Notes under the pieces: generated by a model | The model's database searches: none | Seen by the model: the letters and a program-made list of their open reading frames with translations, nothing else | What the model was told of the DNA's origin: nothing | NCBI GenBank assembly: GCA_002238925.1 | Contig: MPNH01000001.1 | Location: 186,001 to 250,000 of the forward strand | Length of the DNA stretch: 64,000 bases | Origin: Spirochaetaceae bacterium bin103 | GTDB lineage: Bacteria; Spirochaetota; Spirochaetia; SZUA-6; Bin103 | Reading direction: 5' to 3' | Shown here: one piece after another, positions 45,122 to 54,035 of the stretch | Position numbering within the stretch: the first letter of the stretch is position 1 | Layout of the letters: the number at the start of each line of letters is the position of its first letter | Position numbers and translations under genes: made by a program

Positions 45122-47602
45122 ATTGCCCGAGTAGGGGTTGTCGTCTGCCTGCTGATCGCCGTTGCGGTCGGCGCCGCAGTAGGCCTGTCGACCGCGGGAA
45201 CCCGGAACATTCGCAGCCTCGACGTGTACGAACGGGACAGGCCGGCGCTGCCGACGCAGATCCTCGACCGGCACGGCCGTCTCATCACCCAGTTCTTCCG
45301 CGACCAGAAACGAGACATCATCCGCTATGAGGAGTTGCCGCCACACCTGATTCAGGCGCTTCTTACCCGCGAGGATCGCCACTTCTTCGAACACCGCGGA
45401 TTCCGCATTCCCGATACGGTGCGCGCCGCCTGGAACATGGTCTCGGGCCGCTTCTGGTCCGGCGGCTCCACCATTACCCAGCAGCTCGCCGGCTCGATTT
45501 ACGCCGACCGTACCGAGATCACCATCCGCCGCAAGCTGGTCGAGTTGTGGTGGGCCATCCAGTTGGAACGCTGGCTCACCAAGAACGAGATCCTGGAACG
45601 GTACCTAAACCTGGTCTACTTCGGCGAAGGCACCTACGGCGTCGAAGCAGCTTCGCAGTTCTACTTCAAGCACTCGGCCCGCGACATTACGCTCGCCGAG
45701 GCCGCGATGCTGGTAATTCAACTGAACCGGCCCGGCGGCAACTCCCCGATCAACCATCCGAATCGCGCCCGCGTCCTGCAGCGCGAAATCCTCAACCAGA
45801 TGGTGGAACGCGGGCTGGTCACCGCCGAAGAGGCGGACGTGTCGTTCAAGCAGTATTGGGACAACTACGACTTTACGCGCTCCAACCGCTCCACGGCATT
45901 TCTGGAGCGGGAGGACGCGGCCCCCTACTTCAGCGAGTACGTACGCGGCCGGCTGGACGAGTTGATGCTCGGCTCGATGGATGTGTATCAGGACGGGCTG
46001 ATTGTCCGGACCACGCTCGACCTCGACTACCAGCACGCCGCCCAGCAGATCCTTTCCCGCCACCTCGAGCGGGTCAACACGGCGCGCAGCAACAGCGCCG
46101 GGCGGCGTCACTCGGCCGCCGATACCACTTTCCTGCCGATGGTCGATCTGCTGTCGCTGACCTTCGGCATCGACGGCATGCGGGTGGCGGGCATTCGGGA
46201 GCGCAAGCAGGGCACCGACCTGTTCGTCAAGGAGCTGGCCCCGGCGCTCGACGTGTTCGGTATGATGCTCGACGATCGTGACCTGCGCACCATATCCACG
46301 GCCGCATACGGGCGTGGGGAAAAGGAGGCGCGGCGAACCCAGGTGGAAGGAGCGGTGATTACGCTCGACGCGCGCAGCGGCCATATTCTCGCCATGGTAG
46401 GCGGCAGCGAATTCGGCACCGGCAACCAGTTCAACCGCGCCACCCAGGCGAAGTTGCAACCGGGGTCCGCGTTCAAACCGCTGTACTACTCGGCGGCGAT
46501 CAGTTCCGGAAGCTTCACGCCCGCTACCATGATCACCGATGCGCCGGCGGTGTTCATCAACGACGACGGAACCCCTTACATCCCGCTCAACTACAAGGGC
46601 GAGTGGACCGGCCGAGTGCTGCTGCGCACCGCCCTGGCGCGGTCAATGAACGTACCCTCTCTCAAGGTGCTGGAGGCGATCGGTTTCGATGCCGCGATCG
46701 AGCGGGCCAGCCGGATGCTGGGCATCGAGACGCCAGCCGAGATTGAAGCGACATTCCCGCGCAAGTACCCGCTCGGCCTCGGGGTAATCGCCGTGTCGCC
46801 GCTGCAGATGGCCCGCGCCTATGCGACCTTCGCCAATCACGGGCAGGCAGTGTCCCCGCTGGCCATTCAGTACGTGATGGATCGTAACGGACGCATGGTA
46901 CTGGAAGTGGAGAAGGATCTGCGCGCGCGGCAGGGCGCGCACCAGCAGGAACGACAAATCATGACTCCCGAGGCGGCGTACGTGATGACCGACCTGCTGC
47001 GCAGTACCGTGCAGTGGGGTACGTTGCGCTACGCCTCCGGTACGGTCGGCGGCTTGCAGGCCCACACCGCCGGCAAGACAGGCACCACCCAGAACTGGTC
47101 GGACGCCTGGACGGTCGGGTTCACCCCGTCGCAGGCCACGGCCCTTTGGATGGGCTTCGACGAGCGTGGCGAGACCCTGGGCCTGAACCTTACCGGAGCG
47201 ACCGCGGCCGGCCCCGCCTGGGCCGAGTACATGAAGGCGGTGGAGCCGGCGGAGCCGGTGCGCTTTGTGCGCCCGGCAACCGGGCTGATCGAAGTTACCG
47301 TAAATGCACGCTCCGGTCTGCTGCCGTCCGGCGCCGCGGACGAGGAGATCATCCAGGAGATCTTTCTTGCCGGAACCGATCCCAAGGAACGCGACGGCCT
47401 GCTGGCGTATGAGTCGGAACGGCGCGGCGAGATCGTGGACAACCTGCGGCTGGCGATGCGGCGGGTGGATACCGGGCCGCCGCTCGGCCTGGCATCCAAT
47501 CCGCTGGCTCCGGCCGGGACGGCGCCTCCGTTGACGCCGGGCGGCACCGGTACGGCAACGCGGCCGCCACCGCCGAGCGGCAGGAATCCGTTGCTCGATT
47601 AG
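45122..47602 (+). CDS. Class A penicillin-binding protein (PBP1A type), 826 aa
   Basis: Bifunctional peptidoglycan synthase, anchored by one N-terminal helix (about 5-24). The GT51 domain has EDRHFFEHRG (Glu84), GGSTITQQLA (about 114-123) and the fifth motif region KNEILERYLNLVYFG. The transpeptidase has SxxK in PGSAFKP (Ser448, Lys451), SMN at about 508-510 and KTGT at 652-655. The tail is Pro/Gly rich. No ATG, GTG or TTG is in frame between the upstream TGA and a GTG at 45224 that would remove the anchor. ATT 45122, nine bases after GGAGG, is the best start; a later internal GTG is the alternative. Confidence 0.9.
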   Translation: MARVGVVVCLLIAVAVGAAVGLSTAGTRNIRSLDVYERDRPALPTQILDRHGRLITQFFRDQKRDIIRYEELPPHLIQALLTREDRHFFEHRGFRIPDTVRAAWNMVSGRFWSGGSTITQQLAGSIYADRTEITIRRKLVELWWAIQLERWLTKNEILERYLNLVYFGEGTYGVEAASQFYFKHSARDITLAEAAMLVIQLNRPGGNSPINHPNRARVLQREILNQMVERGLVTAEEADVSFKQYWDNYDFTRSNRSTAFLEREDAAPYFSEYVRGRLDELMLGSMDVYQDGLIVRTTLDLDYQHAAQQILSRHLERVNTARSNSAGRRHSAADTTFLPMVDLLSLTFGIDGMRVAGIRERKQGTDLFVKELAPALDVFGMMLDDRDLRTISTAAYGRGEKEARRTQVEGAVITLDARSGHILAMVGGSEFGTGNQFNRATQAKLQPGSAFKPLYYSAAISSGSFTPATMITDAPAVFINDDGTPYIPLNYKGEWTGRVLLRTALARSMNVPSLKVLEAIGFDAAIERASRMLGIETPAEIEATFPRKYPLGLGVIAVSPLQMARAYATFANHGQAVSPLAIQYVMDRNGRMVLEVEKDLRARQGAHQQERQIMTPEAAYVMTDLLRSTVQWGTLRYASGTVGGLQAHTAGKTGTTQNWSDAWTVGFTPSQATALWMGFDERGETLGLNLTGATAAGPAWAEYMKAVEPAEPVRFVRPATGLIEVTVNARSGLLPSGAADEEIIQEIFLAGTDPKERDGLLAYESERRGEIVDNLRLAMRRVDTGPPLGLASNPLAPAGTAPPLTPGGTGTATRPPPPSGRNPLLD

Positions 47603-47624
47603 AGGCACCAGGGAGTATCGACCA

Positions 47625-48008
47625 TTGGAACTGCGCTATTCGTTGGATCATCACTGGGCGCGACGCGACTCCGCGGAACGCATCACCGTCGGCCTGTCCG
47701 AATTCGCCCAACGGGAGATGGGAGAAGTCGCCTACCTTGAGTTGCCGGAAGTGGGCGTGCGGGTGGCCGCGGGGGCGGCGATCTGCGCCATCGAGTCGCT
47801 GAAGTCGGCGGGTGAGCTGTACGCTCCGGTCAGCGGCACGATCGTGGCGCGCAACGAGGAACTGGCGCACAGCGGCGGCGGGCGCCTGATCAACAGCGAT
47901 CCCCTGGGCGCTGGTTGGGTGTTCGTGATGGAAATGGACGATCCGGGCGAATACGCCACTCTGTTGTCGGCATCCGAATACGCGCGCCGTACTGCCGGCG
48001 AAATATAG
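47625..48008 (+). CDS. gcvH: Glycine cleavage system H protein (lipoyl carrier), 127 aa
   Basis: A lipoyl-domain carrier that shuttles the aminomethyl group between P, T and L proteins. The lipoylated Lys is in IESLKSAGELYAPVSG (about 63), matching the ESVKxAxxxYxPxxG pattern. ITVGLSEFAQREMG (about 20) is also typical. The start is TTG 47625 with GGGAG at a 10-base distance. No gcvP, gcvT or lipoate gene is in the window, so it could instead be one of the lone GcvH-like proteins. Confidence 0.85.
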   Translation: MELRYSLDHHWARRDSAERITVGLSEFAQREMGEVAYLELPEVGVRVAAGAAICAIESLKSAGELYAPVSGTIVARNEELAHSGGGRLINSDPLGAGWVFVMEMDDPGEYATLLSASEYARRTAGEI

Positions 48009-48052
48009 CAGCCGGTGTTTCGCCACCCGCTGCACACGCCGATAAGTGAAAC

Positions 48053-48460
48053 ATGCAGGTCCGCATCGACGCGGTAGTGGTGCGTGAGCGAATCCGCTCC
48101 GACTTGGGAGAGTTGGAGGCGCTGATGGAGAGTCTGCGCCGCCATGGGCAGTTCAGCCCGATACTGATTACGCGCGATTCCGAGCTGATCGCCGGCCACC
48201 GCCGATTGGAATCGGCGCGGCGGCTCGGTTGGAGCAGCATTGAGGCGGTAGTGCTGGATCAGGCCAGTGACGAGACGTTGCTGGAGCTGGAAATCGAGGA
48301 GAACGTGCAGCGCAAGCAGCTCAGCCACGAGGAGCTGGCGGCGGCCGTGGCACGCCTCGAACGGCTGCGCCGTCCCTGGTGGTTCGAGCGCCTGCTCCGC
48401 TGGTTGAACATGCGCTGGCGGCAGCTTACCTGGTGGATTGGCGTCCCACGCGGGCGCTGA
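48053..48460 (+). CDS. ParB/Spo0J-like N-terminal domain protein, 135 aa
   Basis: Contains only the ParB-type nuclease/CTPase domain: SLRRHGQFSPILIT (about 28), LIAGHRRLESARRLGW (about 45-60) and EENVQRKQLSHEEL (about 83), without the HTH and C-terminal dimer region of real ParB. The tail (WWFERLLRWLNMRWRQLTWW, 20 residues) is strongly basic, aromatic and amphipathic, suggesting membrane or DNA association. Its last 35 bases overlap the convergent mutL gene. The role is unclear; ParB-like minis are often regulators. Confidence 0.75.
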   Translation: MQVRIDAVVVRERIRSDLGELEALMESLRRHGQFSPILITRDSELIAGHRRLESARRLGWSSIEAVVLDQASDETLLELEIEENVQRKQLSHEELAAAVARLERLRRPWWFERLLRWLNMRWRQLTWWIGVPRGR

Positions 48461-50261
48461 CCTGTTCGCGAGTGACCGAGTACCAGAGCGGGCGCCCATG
48501 CGGACAGTGCTGCAGGTCGATGGCAAACGACTCGGTTGCAATGGCAGCGGCAGCGTCGTGGTCCAGTACCTCGCCATCCTTTACCGCCAGCTTGCACGCG
48601 ATGTCGGCGAGCATCGCACGTTCCAGGTCCTGTTCACTGCCGCGCATTCCGGCGACGTATTTCGTCAGCCACTCCGCCGGTAGTTGATGCAGCGGCTCGG
48701 CCAGCGCGGTGATGCGTCGCGGCCGGTCCGCCTCCAGTTCCACGACGATGCCGATTTCGCCGAGCCGGTCGCGTAGCTCGCGCAGCGCATGCGCTGCTTC
48801 CGTGTCGAGGTCGAGTTCGATCGGGATCAGCAGTTGCTGGATTGCGAACGAGCGCCTGCGCAGCCGCTCGTAGAGTACCCGTTCGTGGGCGGCGTGCTGA
48901 TCGACGAAGTAGAGGGTCCGGCCGATCTCGACCAGCAAGAACATGCCCAGCGACTGGCCGATGTATCTGACGGCCGCGCTGCGGTCCGGACGCGGGGCGC
49001 TGTCGGTGGCGGCGGCGGGCCCGGGGGTGATAATGCCGAGCGCGCCGGGCGGCGCGGCTTGCGCAGTGAATTCGGGCGCCGCGGGGGCCGCCGGGGCCTG
49101 CTCCGCATAGCGAAGCGGCGGGTCCGCCACCGCGGCCGGCGGACGCGCCGGCGCGGAGTAGGCGCGGTCGCCGGGAGCCGGGAACGGCAGCGACCCCGAC
49201 GCCCCGGGTGCCGGCGGCAGCGGCGAGCGGTGGCCGAACCGGACCGCCGCCTGCTGCACGACTTTCACGACCGCCTGATGCAGCGGCGCAAGACTCCGGA
49301 ACCGAGCCTCCCGTTTCGCCGGATGGACGTTGAAGTCCACCAGGTGGGGGGCGATCTCCACGAACAGGCACGCGACCGGGTGGCGGCCGCCGGGCACGAT
49401 GGCGCCGTAGCCGTATTCGAGCGCCTGCGCCAGGCCGTATTGCTGAATGCGCCGCCGGTTCACGAACACCATGAGCCGCGATCGGTCGCGGCGGGCAAGC
49501 TCCGGGCGGGCGCCGATTACCGTAACCTGGAAATCCGAGAAGTCGCGCTGCGCCTCGAACAGGTCATCGGGCGACACCGGGCTGCCGAGCACATCCGCTA
49601 CCCGGTAGCGAAGCTCGGCGCCGGCGAGCGTGGTGTCCGCCTCGCCATCTACCGAAACACGAAAGGTCACCCGCGGATGAGCGAGTGCTTTCTCCAGCAC
49701 CATTCGCCGGCACAGGGTGGTCTCGGTACCGGGACGGCGCAGGAAGCGGCGCCGCGCCGGCAGGTCGGCGAACAGCCGGGTCACCTGGATGCGGGTGCCG
49801 GGCGCCGCGGCCACGCCGGTGATGCGCCGCCCGTGACTGTCTGCGACCAGGCGGGCCGCCATCCCTACCGAGCGCGGGCGGGATACCACTTCGAGGCGCG
49901 CGCACGCGGCGATGCTCGCCAGTGCCTCGCCGCGGAACCCGAGCGTGGTGACGGTCTGCAAGTCGTGCTCGTCGTTGATCTTGGAGGTCGCGTGGCGCAG
50001 GCCGGTGCGCTCCAGTTCGGAGCGCGCGATGCCACGGCCGTCGTCGTGCACGGCAATCTGGCCGAGGCCGCCGGAGTGGAGTTGCACGTCGATCTCGCTC
50101 GCGCCGGCGTCGAGTGCGTTGTCGATCAGTTCGCGTACGATCGAGAACGGGCGCTCGATTACCTCTCCGGCGGCGATGCGGGCGGCAACGTCGGGTTCGA
50201 GCACGCGAATGGCGTCCGGTGCGTGTGCCCGGCCATCGCCGCCGGCCGCTACCGCCGGCAT
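48426..50261 (-). CDS. mutL: DNA mismatch repair protein MutL, 611 aa
   Basis: The GHKL ATPase domain has RIAAGEVIERPFSIVREL (about 28), ELIDNALDAGAS, DDGRGI and GFRGEAL. The C-terminal domain carries the endonuclease motif DQHAAHERVLYE (DQHA-x2-E-x4-E), ACKLAVKDGE and CPHGRP, so it probably nicks the mismatched strand, as in most bacteria outside the MutH group. The proline-rich linker spans about 350-420. ATG 50261 has a GGAAAAGAA site immediately upstream. It is divergent from the DUF503 gene and overlaps the ParB-like gene at its 3' end. Confidence 0.94.
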   Translation of the reverse strand: MPAVAAGGDGRAHAPDAIRVLEPDVAARIAAGEVIERPFSIVRELIDNALDAGASEIDVQLHSGGLGQIAVHDDGRGIARSELERTGLRHATSKINDEHDLQTVTTLGFRGEALASIAACARLEVVSRPRSVGMAARLVADSHGRRITGVAAAPGTRIQVTRLFADLPARRRFLRRPGTETTLCRRMVLEKALAHPRVTFRVSVDGEADTTLAGAELRYRVADVLGSPVSPDDLFEAQRDFSDFQVTVIGARPELARRDRSRLMVFVNRRRIQQYGLAQALEYGYGAIVPGGRHPVACLFVEIAPHLVDFNVHPAKREARFRSLAPLHQAVVKVVQQAAVRFGHRSPLPPAPGASGSLPFPAPGDRAYSAPARPPAAVADPPLRYAEQAPAAPAAPEFTAQAAPPGALGIITPGPAAATDSAPRPDRSAAVRYIGQSLGMFLLVEIGRTLYFVDQHAAHERVLYERLRRRSFAIQQLLIPIELDLDTEAAHALRELRDRLGEIGIVVELEADRPRRITALAEPLHQLPAEWLTKYVAGMRGSEQDLERAMLADIACKLAVKDGEVLDHDAAAAIATESFAIDLQHCPHGRPLWYSVTREQVSARVGRQSTR

Positions 50262-50290
50262 TTCTTTTCCGGCGCGGCGGCCAGCCGTGC

Positions 50291-50299
50291 TGTTATACT
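50291..50299 (+). promoter_or_regulatory. Extended -10 promoter of the DUF503 gene
   Basis: TGTTATACT is an exact extended -10 (TG, one base, TATACT), 17 bases before the ATG. A -35 is not evident, as expected for this class. Confidence 0.5.
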
Positions 50300-50315
50300 G
50301 GCCGCGAGACGCTCG

Positions 50316-50603
50316 ATGGTTGTTTCCATGCTGCATTTGACCATTGATCTTCCCGGCTTGGGTTCACTGAAGGAAAAGCGCCGCGTGATCGGCTCCCTGA
50401 AGGAACGGGTACGCCACAAGTACAGGGTATCGATTGCCGAGGTGGGCGCCAACGAGTTGTGGAACGTGGCTGAAATCGGGTGTGCGGTAGTATCCAATTC
50501 GCATGCGTTCGGTGAGTCAGTGTTGCACAAAGTCATAGCGTATGCAGAGGAGCACTTGGCGTTTCCGATCCGCGATGCGCAGGTGTTTTCCGAACACTAC
50601 TGA
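50316..50603 (+). CDS. DUF503 family protein (YlxP-like), 95 aa
   Basis: A small protein of the DUF503/YlxP group, whose members associate with the ribosome or rbfA region. LHLTIDLPGLGSLKEKRRVI (about 6-25) is the family signature and VSIAEVGANELWNVAEIGCA follows. ATG 50316 is preferred over 50328 since MVVSMLHL aligns with the family start. Located next to mutL on the opposite strand. Confidence 0.87.
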   Translation: MVVSMLHLTIDLPGLGSLKEKRRVIGSLKERVRHKYRVSIAEVGANELWNVAEIGCAVVSNSHAFGESVLHKVIAYAEEHLAFPIRDAQVFSEHY

Positions 50604-50690
50604 CCGACCGGTGCCACGAACGGACCACGGTCCGCGCGGCCCGCACGCGCCGGCTTGAATGACGGCGCGCAATCTGGTTACCTAACGGAT

Positions 50691-51371
50691 GTGTCGCTGA
50701 CCAGGGTCGGGCGGCTTGCGGCGGCGGTTCTGATTGCGGCACTGCTGTCGAGCTGCACCGGTGATGATTCCGAGGCAACCGGGGTGCCGGGCCAGACGGT
50801 GCCGGCCGATGACGCCGCCGGCGGTGACGACGGCAGCGTGCAAGCCGCGGCCGAGTCCGTGGATGGGTTCGAATCCACCGAGCCGTCTGCCGACTCCGAT
50901 ACGGAGATCGATCCGTCTTTCCTCTACCGGCGGGCGCCGCGTCTGCTGCCGCACGACTACGAGATCGGGCAACTGCAGGATTTGCTGGCGACCGGTCGGA
51001 CCGAGCGCGAGGTGCTGGGTACTCTGCTGTCATTCCTTGCCGCACTTGCCGAGGGGACGATCGCGGAGGCGGCCATGGCTCCGGATCGCCGGCAGAGCCT
51101 GTCCCGGTCGCTGCAATTCCATGTACGTGACGGACGGCTTCCGCACGCGGCGCGGATCGGCGCGGTGACCGGCACCGAAGACCAGGTACACGTGGCATTG
51201 CGCTTGTTCGGCGAACCCGGCCGGGTGGCCGGGGAGGCATACCTGGAATCGACCCCGAGTGGTTGGCGCATCGCCGACCTGCAACTCGACCTGCAAAGGC
51301 TGGCGCAGCCGTACACCGCACCGACGGAGTTCGAGCCGAGCGCCGCGCGGTGGTTGCTGTTGAGTCCGTGA
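50691..51371 (+). CDS. Hypothetical lipoprotein, 226 aa
   Basis: The first 22 residues end in a lipobox (ALLSSC), so the mature protein is a lipid-anchored envelope protein. A Ser/Asp/Glu-rich linker (about 25-70) leads to a helical domain (ALAEGTIAEAAMAPDRRQSL) and a final beta stretch. GTG 50691 gives a normal signal length; ATG 50655 is also open. The gene overlaps the next by GTGA, so translation is coupled. No family recognised. Confidence 0.7.
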   Translation: MSLTRVGRLAAAVLIAALLSSCTGDDSEATGVPGQTVPADDAAGGDDGSVQAAAESVDGFESTEPSADSDTEIDPSFLYRRAPRLLPHDYEIGQLQDLLATGRTEREVLGTLLSFLAALAEGTIAEAAMAPDRRQSLSRSLQFHVRDGRLPHAARIGAVTGTEDQVHVALRLFGEPGRVAGEAYLESTPSGWRIADLQLDLQRLAQPYTAPTEFEPSAARWLLLSP

Positions 51372-52741
51372 CCTGGATTGGGAGCCGGCGGCATCCGGCT
51401 GGCGTGCTGATTCCGGCCATGGTAGCCTGCGCCCTGGCGGTCGGCATCGAGCCGCTCGCAGCTCAGGTTCCGCAAGTCCCGTGGGGGCCGGAGCGTACCC
51501 AGCCGCCGCCGAGCACACCCGCGGCGGAATCCGGGCAGCCGTCGGCGCTGGCCGAGATAGACCGGCTGGCGGCGCACACCGCGGCCTTTCTGCGCGATCA
51601 CGTGCCCGACCGGGCCGGTGCGACCATCTGGGTTCTCCCCTTCATGACCGACACCGGGGTGGCGACACGGCTCGGTCACCGGTTGCAGAGCGCCGTCCAT
51701 CTCCGGCTGCTGCGCGACTACGGCTCGGCTGAGATACGCGTCGCGGAGCGGCGGCCACTCCCCTCTCGGGCTCTGACCGGCGGCGTGCAGCCGCTGCCCG
51801 CCGCCGCGGCAGCGGCGAGCCATGCGCTGGAACTGGAGATTCAGCCGTTTCGCGAGACGCTTCGCGTCGTGTTGCGGGTATTCAGTTCCGGTGCCGTAAG
51901 TGCCGGCGAATGGGTCGACCTTCCGGTCAGCGAGGAACTGCAGGAACTGCTCGACGGCACGGGGACCGGCGCCGCCGCCGGCCGCGAGCAGCACGCCGCG
52001 CCCGGCGCGGCCACGGTGCCGGCGGTGGAGCCGGGCGCGGATCCGGGTGCGCCGCGGACGCCGCTGCCATCCGCCATTACCGTCGACCGCGGCCAGCAGC
52101 GGTATACCACCTCTGGCGAGGATTGGGTCACGCTGCAGGTGGCGGCGCCCGGATTCTACCTGCTTGAGGGGCGCTCCTTCTCCGGTCCTCTGACGCTTTC
52201 GTTGCACTATGACCGCAGCGGGCCGCCGGTGGTGACCGCGCGCGAAGACGCCGGCGCGGATGCCGGGCGCGACGCTGGTGGACTGCCCCGCGGAGTCGAT
52301 CGCAAGCTCGGGATATTCTCCGGGCCACGGAGAAGTTACGCCCGCATCGGCAGTGCCTCCGAGGAACACGTGGCGTACTACCTGCGGTTACGGCCGTTGA
52401 TCCCGGCGCGCCGCTTCGCCGACGGCACCGTGCACGCGGTCGCCCTTGAGCGCGGCACCGGGTTCCAGACGCTGCGGGTGTTTCGCTCCGGTTCCTACCG
52501 GGCAGTCGCCGATACGGATGACGGGCATGCCGAGTTGCGCGTGTTCAGCGTTCCGAACATGCAATGGATAGCACCGGCATCCGCAGCGGTACCCGGAGAC
52601 ACCGGTACCGTGGAGCCGGTCCCGCAGCGATATGAGCTTGCGGCCGGCGATTACCTGATCGAGGTGAGCGCGCCGCCGGAAGCGCCGGCGGCGCGGTTGT
52701 GCTGGGCCGCGTCCGACTCGAACGGCGGCTGTGCTGGTTGA
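51368..52741 (+). CDS. Exported hypothetical protein, 457 aa
   Basis: A signal peptide (PAMVACALAVGIEPLAAQ, cleavage after LAA) is followed by a domain with ATIWVLPFMTDTGVATRL (about 78), which recalls the FlgO/CsgG-like or YfiB type of accessory lipoprotein fold, then a Pro/Ala/Gly-rich linker and two beta-rich domains. The C-terminal part (PGFYLLEGRSFSGPLTLSL, YELAAGDYLIEVSAPP) resembles bacterial pre-peptidase domains, an inference. It is coupled to the upstream lipoprotein gene. The function is unknown. Confidence 0.6.
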   Translation: MTWIGSRRHPAGVLIPAMVACALAVGIEPLAAQVPQVPWGPERTQPPPSTPAAESGQPSALAEIDRLAAHTAAFLRDHVPDRAGATIWVLPFMTDTGVATRLGHRLQSAVHLRLLRDYGSAEIRVAERRPLPSRALTGGVQPLPAAAAAASHALELEIQPFRETLRVVLRVFSSGAVSAGEWVDLPVSEELQELLDGTGTGAAAGREQHAAPGAATVPAVEPGADPGAPRTPLPSAITVDRGQQRYTTSGEDWVTLQVAAPGFYLLEGRSFSGPLTLSLHYDRSGPPVVTAREDAGADAGRDAGGLPRGVDRKLGIFSGPRRSYARIGSASEEHVAYYLRLRPLIPARRFADGTVHAVALERGTGFQTLRVFRSGSYRAVADTDDGHAELRVFSVPNMQWIAPASAAVPGDTGTVEPVPQRYELAAGDYLIEVSAPPEAPAARLCWAASDSNGGCAG

Positions 52742-52802
52742 CAGCGAACCCCTACAGCGTTAACTATATGTGGTCCATCACGTAACAATTTCGGAGCAAC
52801 GC

Positions 52803-53114
52803 TTGACGTTATACGAGGCTACATTCGTATTTCTCCCGGACGTGGAGTCCGTGGAGCGGGGAAAACAGGCAGTCCAGGAGATGTTCGCCAAAGCCGGGGT
52901 AAAGATTACCGGCGAGGATGACATCGGAGATCGGGTGCTTGCCTATAAAATCAGAAAACAGGAACGGGGATACTACTTCCTGTACGAGATCGAGTCCGAC
53001 CCCCAGAAAGTCCAGGGACTCTATCAGGCGGCGGGTTTGGTTCCCGACATTCTGAAGTGCTTCATCGTACATCGCGTTGCCACGGCCGCCTCGGCGGCAC
53101 CGCAGGCGGGATAG
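52803..53114 (+). CDS. rpsF: 30S ribosomal protein bS6
   Basis: A ribosomal protein of 103 residues that pairs with bS18 on the 16S platform. TLYEATFVFLPD, DIGDRVLAYKIRKQERGYYFLYE and IHR...CFIVHRV match the family. TTG 52803 is the only start consistent with homology and has GGAG 7 bases upstream. First in the rpsF-ssb-rpsR-yybS-rplI-dnaB run; ssb follows 9 bases later. Confidence 0.95.
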   Translation: MTLYEATFVFLPDVESVERGKQAVQEMFAKAGVKITGEDDIGDRVLAYKIRKQERGYYFLYEIESDPQKVQGLYQAAGLVPDILKCFIVHRVATAASAAPQAG

Positions 53115-53123
53115 AGCGCGAGG

Positions 53124-53561
53124 ATGGCTGACATCAATCACGTCACGCTGGTGGGACGCCTCACCCGCGACGCGGAGTTGAAGTACACCAACTCCGGTCA
53201 GGCGGTTTCCAAGATCGGCATTGCCATCAACCAGCGGCGCCGCCGGGATGACCAGTGGGTCGACGAGGCGCACTTCTTCGATTGCGTAGTGTGGGGCCGG
53301 ACAGCCGAGGCTCTCAATCCCTACCTGGTCAAGGGCAAACAGGTCGGCATCGAAGGCCAGCTACGACAGGATCGCTGGGAGCAGGACGGCCGCTCGCGCA
53401 GCCGGGTGGAGATATTCGTCAACAATCTCCAGTTGCTCGGCGGACGCAACGACGGTGCAGCACCGCGGGACGACAGCCCCGCCGTGGGGCGCCCTTCGCA
53501 ACCGCGCGCCGGCGCACCCCTGCCGGCGGCGGATGATTTCGACGACGATATTCCGTTCTAA
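53124..53561 (+). CDS. ssb: Single-stranded DNA-binding protein
   Basis: An OB-fold protein: INHVTLVGRLTRDAELKYTN at the start and DFDDDIPF at the end, the acidic tip used to recruit replication and repair partners. A Gly/Pro/Arg-rich linker separates them. Its 145 residues are at the short end for SSB. Conserved position between rpsF and rpsR. Confidence 0.96.
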   Translation: MADINHVTLVGRLTRDAELKYTNSGQAVSKIGIAINQRRRRDDQWVDEAHFFDCVVWGRTAEALNPYLVKGKQVGIEGQLRQDRWEQDGRSRSRVEIFVNNLQLLGGRNDGAAPRDDSPAVGRPSQPRAGAPLPAADDFDDDIPF

Positions 53562-53579
53562 TTGTGAGGATCCTTGTTC

Positions 53580-53915
53580 ATGTCTGACACCACTCCATCT
53601 GCACCCGAGTCAACGCTTACAGCGCCGTCATCGTATGGCGGGCCCGGCATGCGTGATCGGCGCGACAACCGCGGGCGTTCCCGCCCGGGCCGCCCGTTCT
53701 ATCGAAAAAAGTACTGCAAGTTCTGTGCACGCAAGTTGAAGGGACCGATTGTCATCGACTACAAGGATACCGACACGTTGCGCCGCTACACGACCGACCG
53801 GGGCAAGATTCTGCCCCGCCGCGTAACCGGCAACTGCGCGAAGTGCCAGCGAAAGGTCTCGTCCGCGGTGAAGCGCGCACGTGCACTGGCGTTGCTCCCG
53901 TTCACGGCGCAATAG
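53580..53915 (+). CDS. rpsR: 30S ribosomal protein bS18
   Basis: The conserved core starts at YRKKYCKFC (about 41) and includes [20 protein letters not shown] and [16 protein letters not shown]. Four cysteines (CKFC and CAKC) make this the zinc-binding form of bS18. The first 40 residues are a basic Gly/Arg-rich extension. The last 26 codons are repeated imperfectly just downstream (see repeat). ATG 53580 has GAGG 11 bases before it. Confidence 0.95.
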   Translation: MSDTTPSAPESTLTAPSSYGGPGMRDRRDNRGRSRPGRPFYRKKYCKFCARKLKGPIVIDYKDTDTLRRYTTDRGKILPRRVTGNCAKCQRKVSSAVKRARALALLPFTAQ

Positions 53916-54020
53916 CACGCCTGCCGGCGACCGGTCTCGGCGGCGATCAAGCGCGCACGTGCACGGGCGCTGCATTCATATACGCCACAACAACACGTCT
54001 GCCGGCAATACGCCGCGCCT
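53838..54020. repeat. 78-bp tandem repeat from the end of rpsR, 2.3 copies
   Basis: Segments beginning near 53838, 53916 and 53994 align at a 78-bp (26-codon) period. After the rpsR stop the second copy still reads in frame RPVSAAIKRARARALHSYT, resembling a bS18 C-terminal helix. A third copy is partial and leads into the yybS start. The sequence is a scar or decayed second C-terminus. Confidence 0.75.
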
Positions 54021-54035
54021 GGTGGCGAGCGCCAC

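Noticed and set aside
47625-48008. Lipoyl domain of a 2-oxoacid dehydrogenase instead of GcvH
   Set aside because: The length, the ESLK motif and the ITVGLSEFAQ region match stand-alone H protein better.
48053-48460. Chromosome-partition ParB and a nearby origin
   Set aside because: It lacks the HTH and dimer domains, and no parA, parS cluster or dnaA is in the window.
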